NCBI GenBank assembly: GCA_026874595.1
Contig: CM049313.1
Span: 49,339,659 to 49,403,658, forward strand
DNA: 64,000 nucleotides
Source: Sipunculus nudus
Taxonomy: Eukaryota > Annelida > Sipuncula > Golfingiida > Sipunculidae
Reading direction: 5' to 3'
Shown here: positions 54,980-64,000 of the stretch, piece after piece
How the letters are laid out: the number at the start of each line of letters is the position of its first letter
Numbering within the stretch: the stretch's first letter is position 1
Position numbers and translations under genes: made by a program
Notes under the pieces: generated by a model
What the model saw: the letters and a program-made list of their open reading frames with translations, nothing else
Told to the model about the DNA's origin: nothing
Database searches by the model: none

Positions 54980-56949
54980 GTGAGAAATGCATAAGATCCC
55001 ATTACACCTATACAAAATTGACAAAACAGGAAACATTAATTGACAACTCACTAAACGTTACTCACTTATTTAATATAAACTTTCCGAGCATTTTCGTATT
55101 AAAATGTGATATATTTGGTAGGATGTCGTCGCTATGCACGAGAACGTTCGTCGTCAATCATAAACCATAGCAGGCGTTGAAGCAAAGTACTGACTACACA
55201 CGACCGTTATCTCCGGTTGCTAGATATCATTACACCTTTATCACAACAGAAACTTACTCTGCGCTAGTCAATAACCAACATACATTTTCAAAGCATTTAT
55301 GTTAAAAAATACATAAGTCCCCAGTGAGTACAAAAACGTTCTTCGGCATTCATAACACATCGCAACATTGAAATAAAGTATTGAAGGGCGCAATAAGAAC
55401 ACATGGCAGTTTATACCTCTCGTTAGAAACATGAGATTCCGTTTGAACAACCCATCCTTCCAGTAAAAGCATTTAATATCACAAGAACAGCTCATAAAAG
55501 AAAACCCCTAAGGTAAGAAAGTCTTAGTTCACCGTATGGAATATTCTGATCTTGTATAACCAGTAACTTCGATGGTTAAATGTACACTATTTTGACGATC
55601 TGCAAGTGCTATGAATCTGACGAGTACGGCTTAATATTCATTGCTTGCAATTGTTTCAATAACAGTTAAACCATAGCATACAAAAAGAGTGTAAGAATAC
55701 TTTTTAACATGGTGTAACATCGTCTTTGCCGATTATTAGGGATTCTGAACATTTTATGTTGACATTTGCGGTGGAGGAAACTTATTTGCGGGAATCAGGA
55801 TTTGGTGCGTGTGCTTTTGAATCATACCATACCAGGCATAATAACTATACCTCCACCAGGTGGCGAGGTATATTAAGTTTGATTATTATCCTGGCAGAGG
55901 AGTCCATGTAGGCTCCAATACATTTCTAGTTATAAAACAGTGCCACCCTTAGATCCCAGTAAACGGCTGTCATTGACTTGTAGTGGAATGGCAGTGAATC
56001 TAGCAGGTACCCTGCTCGTGTCATGGCGCTACGTGATTTGTCAGTATATTTTTAAGGTTTTATCGACTTATTTGAAATATGGAATAATGAAAATAACAAA
56101 TAAAAGACAATATCAAGCTAAATTAAAATTAATCACATGATAAGTACATAAGCCATGAGTAAAGCAAATTTCGATAACTCGATATAGGTCGTTCTGACTG
56201 TAGCAAACAACGTTTCTGCTCTTGTTATTTTTATGACACTTTATATTTGAATATACTTCAGACTGAAAGTTTACAGTTCATAAAATTCGAAAAAAAAAAT
56301 TAATTTTAAAACTGAAGGAAACAAAGAAGATATATAAAAATGTTCATCGATATGTTCTTGCTTCTACATACATTTCAAGATTTTCAAACCTTTATAAATA
56401 CCTAACCTTTCACTTTGTAACAACTAATTAAAACAATATCGCTTATGAGAACACATCAAACTGTATCCATATGTATAGAAAATTAAATTTATTATAGAAA
56501 AAAAAATTGTATGAGATTATAAAGATTCTCAAACAGTTGTGATTTTGCGATTGCGATATTTTTTCGTGATGACCCGAGCGAAGACATTCAAGTTAGAGAG
56601 TCCTGGCAATCTCTGGAGTATGACTTGAAGGAAATTTGATTCAGTATTGAACTGATTGGTCAGAAGCTGCCGATCGAGGTTACCATGGTGACTTGTCCGT
56701 TGACATTGACATAAGCTAATGGACAAAAGTAGGATTGGAAGACGGTCCAAATGCCACGGTTCACGAAGGGATAACATTAGTGCATGTATGAGGGAATCAG
56801 GTTTCGTAATTGTTTTTTTTTTCCCGCTTCGATCACGAACCTGCGTCTGACACCCTAGCAATGACACAATCAAAATGTGAACTTGAGCACTTGATGAGCA
56901 TAATAAATCTCCCGCGAAACCTTTGTTAGTGGACCTCACCTATCAGTAA
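54980..56949 (+). other. Start of the receptor intron, no exon recognised
   Basis: Begins GTGAGAAATGC. No stretch resembles TM4-TM7 of a receptor. 55070-55170 and 55280-55370 share TATTAAAA/GTTAAAAA...CGTTCGTCG/CGTTCTTCGGCATTCATAA words and may be two diverged copies of a local duplication. Confidence 0.6.
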
Positions 56950-57130
56950 TAACACAAGCTCCGATGGTCGAGTGATTAGCGTGTCCGATTACGAAGCCGG
57001 GAAACTAGGAGGGCTGTCTGAGTTCTCATCTGACTGCGGGAGATTTCTGCCCGTCCCAGACAGGCAGTCATGATAAAATTTGGAAGAGGTGGTTCTGCTT
57101 TGTGGTATCCGGCTAGCCCAGGCCCAGTTC
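56950..57130 (+). mobile_element. tRNA-derived SINE-like head
   Basis: GCTCCGATGGTCGAGTGATT then AGCGTGTCCGATTACGAAGC looks like a tRNA A box, D-loop and anticodon-arm region. The downstream GAGTTCTCATC is at most a decayed B box. It lies inside the presumed receptor intron. Confidence 0.5.
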
Positions 57131-57614
57131 ATTAAAGCCAATGACACCAGTAGTATTTTGAATATCCTGTTTAACTGTCAACTTATAACATTGGCTTTGC
57201 GGTTATTTAACAATACAGATCAATACCAAACCGTATCTTACTTGATGTGCGATAAAATATTTTAATTATTTACAGAAAAAAAACCATTTTCATGAGAAAA
57301 AGGAATCGTAACATTGAGTTCTCAGAGTAGGTGAGACTACTCCACCTGGAACGCTTCATGTTTGTTGTAAAATTGAACTATATGTCTCCGGACATATTTT
57401 TAGTTAAGGGACCAATAGACTGGTATCCTGCACAAATATGTCCTCCTTTGTTTTCATTGGCCGTACGATGCTTCGGATTATTGCTTCCTTCTACGCTTCC
57501 TTCCAGCCCGCTCAGTCTGATTCTCGGAATTGCCCTTAATCAGAGTAGTAACAAAGCAACTTTGTGATTAATAAATTCATCGTTAACATCTACCGTGGGC
57601 CGAAGACTTGTTAG
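57131..57614. other. Spacer
   Basis: Nothing recognised. Confidence 0.35.
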
Positions 57615-57890
57615 TTAACTTGAGATATATTTAAGCGGTAGGACGTAGCGAGGCTCCCCGGGTAGAACCCCGCCGGTGCCTAAATGGCATAATGGTGTAA
57701 TCTCGTTATAGAACCTCAGAGATTCGCTCTTATGTCTGAACGACAGGTTATGAGTTCTGGATTATTCCTAACCCCGAGCATATAAAACCTGAAATCCAGA
57801 AGGCTTAAAATTAAACATATTCTGTTTATTATATGGATACCTTTCACTTCATTCAATAGACAGTGCCACAATCAGGCCACGGGCCTTTCC
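57615..57890 (+). mobile_element. tRNA-derived SINE, family 2, copy 2
   Basis: GCGGTAGGACGTAGCGAGGC, then CCGGGTAGAACCCCG (decayed B box), AATGGCATAATGG, AGGTTATGAGTTCTGG, and tail ATTCAATAGACAGTGCCACA then ATCAGGCC. It is collinear with 47285-47480 but has an extra block (TAGAACCTCAGAGATTCGCT). Confidence 0.65.
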
Positions 57891-57901
57891 TTTATTAAAA
57901 A

Positions 57902-57903
<2 letters not shown>

Positions 57904-57945
<42 letters not shown>
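57904..57945. repeat. (TA)n microsatellite
   Basis: About 20 TA units directly after SINE copy 2. Confidence 0.95.
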
Positions 57946-59829
57946 TTACTAATTCCTGACATAGGAGAACGCGAATTTTGTCCAAAAATAGGAAAATGAC
58001 AGTTTGACAGGCATATGCACGCGACTGTTAGAAATACCGTGTATATGTTCACAAACCATATGTGTGTGGACCTGCGACACTAATGCCTCTGGCAATAAGC
58101 ATCGGCGTTTCAGTGACAGGCTGCCCCTAGTTTACCGCCTGGCCCTGGTCTTATGAGGATCGTGGGAGAACATGTCATTTGGGGACCGTGGGGAACTGTT
58201 TGTGCGATAAGCACGAACCGTCTCTATGGAAGGAACCGATAATGTTCATAGTATGCCTTAAACCAGTCGCTGTATGTCTCAGGGTGACAGCGCAGGAAAA
58301 TGAAGAGCTAGTTATACCTGACAGGAGGGTAAACTAATAAAATAACGATAACCTATTCAGTAAAGCCAGAATTCATACTTCATATAATTGTGTGTATACA
58401 AAGACTATAAGGAAATTTTGACTAATTTTCCGTATCAAACCTGCCCTTATTGAATATTCTATTTTTTATTTTCATTTTTTAACCTTGTTTAGGGGGAGGT
58501 TACGGTCTCCATTCTTTTATGCTGTCTTGTCTCATCATTCTTAATCCTAGTATGTACGTCTGCAGCGTTCCATTTCAGTTTTGGGACTACTTCACAACAC
58601 TCGCCTCCTGTCACGACAATTTGTATCTTAGTATCCCGAATGTCTTATTACCCACATTCCTGGCTCATAATACCATAGAACACTCCAAAGACGAACTCGT
58701 TTGTTGGTGATACACGTCTGTGGCGCACAGCTTACCCTTTAAGCTAGCAGAACACTCATCCTGCAGTAGATTAGGTCGACTGTGACTAATCTCACCCCTC
58801 CTCGGCTTAGTACTCATCTAACCCGCTGAGATTGGAACATTTTATCCGCTCAACGATGGAGCTTGATCGAAATCGGAGTGAAATTTGATCTATCGTTATA
58901 AAAGCAGATATACGATAGGGCATTGGCAGTGTTTAATGACAACGCCTTGCTATATTCCTTTCCTATATAGTGCTGTGTTTCCGACGTACGCCCTCTGTGG
59001 AGGTTCAACGGCCCCGACGAATCTTTCACTGATGGATTATAGTAATTAGCTCCAATGAAGACTTCATATAACGTTGGGGCGACTCCGGCCTTCTTGTGTG
59101 GCAGGGGCTGGTCCATGCAGATAGCCTTCAAGTTTAATGACCACTAACTCCATGTGTGGGTGTCTTCTGTATAATGTAATACCACTAACAGGTTTAGTCG
59201 TGTGTTCTCAGTATACAGTGGATGGCAGGTTTCTATAATAAGAGCAGAGATTATTCCGGAGTCATTATTGTGGCAGAGCTCCATAAACAGCCCTGTAGTG
59301 AATTATTTATTCCGTTTGTCTATTGTCCCATCGCTATGTCGAGGAATCACTGAACCTTTGTGACCGGCAGCCAAGTAAAACATTGTGTCAAAGCTATATG
59401 TATTTAACACATATATTTGATTGCTGATGCTGCTGCACTGCATGTTGTTGCTTGGTACATGCCATGGTAAAAGATTTTATCTATTAGTACCCACAATTTC
59501 CTCCAGATTTACAGTGTACTACGACGGGTTGTGCTCCAAACACCTATAGTATACACGGAAGTAAATTTCTCTAACCTGAGGTGTGCTTTTTTGCATACAA
59601 GGAGAACAGCCGTAAAATTGTTTAGGGGTCTTCGTTTTGTTTTAATAATCGATTACAGCCTGTCGAATCCATTTGCGTTAGGATCATTGTTAGCAATCAT
59701 AATATTGTAAACGTATATCTACTAAATGCTTTCTTCCAATATCATGCTAGGATGAACTTTAACATGTACCTAAACATCTACATAGACCATGTAATATTTC
59801 AATCGTCTCGTCCACAGTCAGTTAACTAA
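57946..59829. other. Spacer, presumed intron
   Basis: No exon or repeat is supported. Open frames of 60-93 codons occur on both strands, as expected by chance. Confidence 0.4.
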
Positions 59830-59960
59830 TACTGTCGAATTGTAAAAACGCTGGGGTTAGTCACCAGAGTTGCCATGAGAAAGGGTTGTATAGTGACCAG
59901 TCCAAGGTGGGTAGTTTTCTCCCGGTTTTCCGCTTTCCTCCACCTTTTAAGACTACCGAA
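59830..59960 (+). mobile_element. SINE-like fragment sharing the CCAAGGTGGGT body
   Basis: GGGTTGTATAGTGACCAGTC then CAAGGTGGGTAGTTTTCTCC, GGTTTTCCGCTTTCCTCCAC. The CCAAGGTGGGT...CTCC block is shared with 45290-45315. Confidence 0.5.
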
Positions 59961-59974
59961 CGCAACCATTCCAT

Positions 59975-60078
59975 TCGGACTCGAGTCAACTTTTTAAGGG
60001 ACACGGACTTTGGCTTAAGGGTCCTGGACTCGGAGGTAATAACTCGAGAAATTAGGCCCGGTCCGTGTCGAGACTTGC
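59975..60078. repeat. Degenerate GGACTCGG repeat, part 1
   Basis: Words TCGGACTCGAGTC, ACACGGACTTTGG, CCTGGACTCGG, GTCCGTGTCGAGAC. Confidence 0.6.
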
Positions 60079-60293
60079 AAAGCTCTTATAAATACTTTGA
60101 AGACTTATATAAAACATATAAGAATTACTGAGAGAATATTGCAAAAAAAAACTATACATTACCAAGCGATACCTCTGCATAGAGAGAAAATATTATTAAC
60201 ATATTCAGTTAAAAAGTGTATGAATAAATTTACACAAAACACGCAGGATAATCTAAAATGTTCTGTTTCAATTTCTTTTAATCAGGACTGTAT

Positions 60294-60412
60294 TAGACTC
60301 GGACTTGGACTCGAGGGTTTTTAAATGACTCGGACTCGAAGAAGTTGGACTTGGACTCAAACTTGGAGGAATCGGACCGGGAGTTGGACTCAATAGGACC
60401 TAACTCGGAAAT
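60294..60412. repeat. Degenerate GGACTCGG/GGACTTGG repeat, part 2
   Basis: GACTCGGACTTGGACTCGAG, GACTCGGACTCGAAG, TTGGACTTGGACTC and GTTGGACTC: 6- and 9-bp variants of GGACTYGGACTY. Separated from part 1 by about 215 bp of AT-rich sequence. Confidence 0.75.
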
Positions 60413-61225
60413 AGATTGTATGGACTCAGCTTCATTATATAATGTTTATAATGTGGGACATAAAATGACTTCCTTTGATAAATATCAATGCTTATTATAT
60501 GTTGCATCCTGTTCATTTGCACTTGGTTATGAGCAAGAAATAAATCTAATATAAAATCTAGTATTACGTGCTCGATTCAGTTATTGGTTTATGACATTTT
60601 CGATTCACTATATGGGTAATTCGATGCATTATTACAGCCCTAGGGAACAAAATGTAAATGGCATGGTAAAAGATACGTACATGGACGTAGTCGAGGCGTT
60701 AGAATGGAATCTTCTTGGATACTGTCTTTCTGGTTTGACCAGAGGTGAGAAAATTAAATTGTATGTACTGAGCTCATTAGTAGCAACAGGGCAAACCGCA
60801 TTCTAGCTGTTATTGATTTTGTTTTATTTCCCCATGCTACAGCAAATTACTCAGTGGAGATATAAATGTATTTTCTGATTTTATTGCCAGTTTGCTCACA
60901 CGCCGGCATGACGACTTGCATCTCATTCAGGCAGCGAATCATGTTGGCCGACTACTACTCATATCAAATAGTAAAATGGTGCGGATTGAACATGAACACA
61001 GAGGAAGCAAACTTCGACCTTTTATTTAATGAGAGTAGCCGACTACTAGATCCTGTTGGTTAATTAGCGGAAATGAAGGTCAGTTACCGGGCCAAAGTCG
61101 AGCCGATGGTCTGCGTCATGACCGACCCCGATGAATGGTTAGAAATCGTCAGTGTTCAAAAATATTAATACATCTGTCATACGATGCATGCTGTATCATC
61201 GTATCGGTGAAACAAAAAACAGCTC

Positions 61226-61229
<4 letters not shown>
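60413..61229. other. Spacer, presumed intron
   Basis: Short plus-strand frames (60345-60554, 60591-60806, 60866-61063) show no recognisable domain. Confidence 0.4.

Positions 61230-61271
<42 letters not shown>
61230..61271. repeat. (TA)n microsatellite
   Basis: About 20 TA units. Confidence 0.95.
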
Positions 61272-61274
<3 letters not shown>

Positions 61275-64000
61275 CCGGTGCTTCCATGACAATGAAAAAA
61301 AACTAATATTTCGGTCTTTTGTTTAAGAAAAAAATATGCAAAGTTTTTAGTTCAGATATTATATCCCATAAAAATGAAGCGTATTGTCAATACATATCAA
61401 TCGCTTTGACTGTATTGCAATACGTAATGTACCTGAATAGGGCCAGCCTATTATATATATATATGCTGTACCCCCCCCCCCCCTTTCCATGAATCCTTGC
61501 TACGCCCCTGATAAATCCCTCACACTAAGCGTTCCCTCTTCTGCTAAAGGCAATTTTCTAATCCAGATTAATCATATCAGGTCTAAAATACGGCTCAAAT
61601 TACTTACTTTTATCACGTGTGAAATGCTAGAAAAACATAAAATAATAAATAGTCTGGGAAGACAACAGCAACGAGACGACTGTAAGATGAGAACTCCAAG
61701 AACAGGTACTATTTTATAAAAGAGCAAAATAATTGTCTCAGGCAATCTGTTTATACGCGTTCGTATGCCTATTCATAAGCACTTGAATCCCTACAAACAT
61801 GATATATATGATCTGCCAAGGTACATATTAAGAAAATAAAGTATACTGACGCGATTTCAAACCCTATGGCGGGAATACGTCGTGTGGATTCCTGATTGTG
61901 AGCGATAATAAGGTGATTTACTGTTTCGTTCCTTAAAATCCAGCTTACTTTTGTTTTTCCGGACTAAAATCTACATTTAATAACTTCTGCTTGTCTTTCA
62001 CCATAAAGGGCTACACTATCTGGACAGATATAACCGATTTTTTTACTGGTAGTGACATTTTACCTTTGCCTGTCAAAAGAATTATTCCTCCATCCATAGC
62101 AGCACGATGCCTTTTTGATTACCTCAAAAATAAAAATAACTTTTAAGTAAACTGAAGCAAATAATGTATGAACGCATCAGTTAGAAATAAGACCATTACA
62201 ATTATTGTGCACCCTTTAATTATTTATTTTAAAATAAAGATTAATCTAACGGGACTAGCATCATATAGGATTTCGAAGGATTCCCTAACTCACAGAATGG
62301 CTTTGTTATGGGTTCATAACTGAAATGAGATTTCAGTTATGGGGATCCTCTTATGGAAAAGCGTAGCAGGGGTATATTGGGATATTTGCAAAATAAACAG
62401 AGAAAATGGAGGCAATTTAGCAAATTTCTTACCAATAATGGCTAATAAACTGTTCTGGAATAAAAATAAATTATGTAGAAGTGCCCTTATAAGGAAATTG
62501 TTAAGATTTCAACTCCTGTGGGTTTTTTTTAGCCTGCCATGCGGTCATGTTTATCTTTTGTCACATGACCCTGTCCTTGACCTTATTGATATGAGAAGAG
62601 GTGTCCTCTGATTATTGTTCCAAATAAATTATAGTAAATATTGTTTCCATAACTTCCATAGGCAAATTTGTTAAAACCTTAAATGATATAGCCATAAACT
62701 TATAAAGGACTTATTGAAGCCATATATTATCATTTACTCATAAGTATTATTCATGAAATAAGATTTTTTTTAATAGATTTATTAGCAATACATTACTCTG
62801 GTACACCAGAGGTCAGGTCACAGGTCAGGTGACTAGAGTTCATGCCTCAGCAACATGGCTGTGTCAGTGATGGTCTTCTGCTCTTCTCTTCATGATAAAA
62901 TGCTGTTATATCATATATAACATAAACAGAAGACTCCACATGTATGGAAACGGATATATAAAGGATATATAGGTAGAGTGAACATAGTTTAAGCTGCATC
63001 TTATTCTTAATTACTCTTTTATTCTTTCCTTCTGATACATCAAAAGGACCGCTACGATATTTCGTAAGAACATACTCAAGGCTGAGTATGGAGCCCGGGT
63101 CACCTGGTGTGTAATTCTCAGCCTTGCACCAAGGCTGGGAATGGCTGTGTGTCAAGCAACCAGGCGATGTTACTGTTAGCAGCCTTCCCTTCTTGTTTTT
63201 CAGAAATTGGAACGTATTCAATCTAACAGGTCCGAAATCGTGTCAGAATAGTTTTCAACATAATATATACCCTGACAAATCATGTATATTTAGGAGTTCA
63301 AGTCCTGAGGCCTATTAACAGCCGATATTGAGAAATTAACACAAAATTCTTTCTGAGGTCCGTGCACAAAATCAATACTAACCAATTATTCACTGCTACA
63401 TGCAAATGCAACTGCTGTTTATATTGGCAGACACGTGCGCATTTGTTCTAGTACGAAGAGAATTCCGGAAATATCTTTCAAGTAACGTATCCAAGCGTTC
63501 TCCGCTGTTCATTGGCGATGGTTAGGTTTATGAAATTCCACGTCAGGTCAGTTGTCATTTAAACTCCATTCCTTCCATACGCTTATTCACAGAATACTGG
63601 AATATAGACTGGTTCAGTTAATGCGATGGTTAAAATAAATCCTTCTTCTGTCAGAGCCATCAAATTCACTCTTTCTGTGGCGTAACGCTTAGAACATGAA
63701 CTACTACCTCGCGGCAAATTATATAACTCTTTTATACGGTCATTTCCGATGATGTCAGCAGTAATCGGTGGACTTTCCCCGATTTTTTTAACCAACATGG
63801 TCAATTCTGCCATTGCCTTTTGCGCTTCAATTGTCTGCTAACATTTCCATTTAATCAGTCTTATTATTGAGGGACCCTTGTCTATGTTGAGTTTGACGAG
63901 ACTTTTCACACTTTAACCCTTAGCCTCAGTGTTTTCGTTTATCAGACCATCGCACTGCAAAGTAAGCTTTCTTAAACAAAATGTAAAAAACTGAGCCAGT
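61272..64000. other. Spacer to window end
   Basis: C-run at 61470-61482. A small perfect hairpin CAGCCTTG-CAC-CAAGGCTG lies at about 63120-63138. The frames 63221-62847 (minus) and 63813-63583 (minus) are open but match nothing I recognise. No receptor exon is seen. Confidence 0.4.

Noticed and set aside
62847-63221. 124-codon minus frame
   Set aside because: No domain recognised; length is within chance expectation.
63583-63813. 76-codon minus frame preceded by an acceptor-like TGTTAG
   Set aside because: Looks moderately coding-like but has no identifiable family and no partner exon; it could be re-examined with transcripts.

Overview
This is a eukaryotic, AT-rich, intron- and repeat-dominated window, most likely from a marine mollusc and probably a bivalve. 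The evidence is one clear animal gene exon, a class A receptor of the gonadotropin-releasing-hormone type with molluscan-looking sequence, set among DIRS and LINE retroelement remains, solo LTRs, MITEs, tRNA-derived SINEs, foldback repeats, many (TA)n tracts and one 7.4-kb satellite array. There are no operons, ribosome binding sites or CRISPR arrays. Nearly all short open frames are chance or decayed transposon coding.

Layout. 1-480: the RT/RNase H end of a DIRS-type element (minus strand), cut by the window edge. 1160-1990: a LINE reverse transcriptase fragment with a YADD box (minus). 6219-9405: a second, fuller DIRS-type relic (minus) with gag-like zinc-finger ORF1, RT and tyrosine-recombinase pieces between two direct repeats, and with two MITE copies inside it. 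10440-13000: a LINE on the plus strand with endonuclease and C-terminal RT, lacking its RT core and split by SINE-bearing sequence. 13068-24856: solo LTRs of one family, one nested in another, plus paired tRNA-like repeats and short minisatellites. 25085-25530: a 226-bp tandem duplication. 29591-36962: about 110 copies of a 67-bp satellite with higher-order structure of 30 monomers (2,010 bp). 36963-38490: a diverged repeat pair and a lone degraded satellite-like unit. 39858-42241: two more LTR copies. 43720-44059: a MITE. 44390-48588: a 4.2-kb composite bounded by inverted repeats. 48757-49128: a strong foldback whose arms encode the same peptide. 54311-54979: the receptor exon (TM1 to TM4, ending in a splice donor). 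55000-64000: intronic or intergenic sequence with SINEs.

How it works together. The only likely host function is the receptor exon. It would encode the N-terminus and first membrane helices of a neuropeptide receptor whose remaining exons are not seen in the 9 kb downstream. Everything else records transposition, nesting, decay and unequal crossing-over. The most unusual structure is the CpG-rich 67-bp satellite with its recent, near-identical block duplications.
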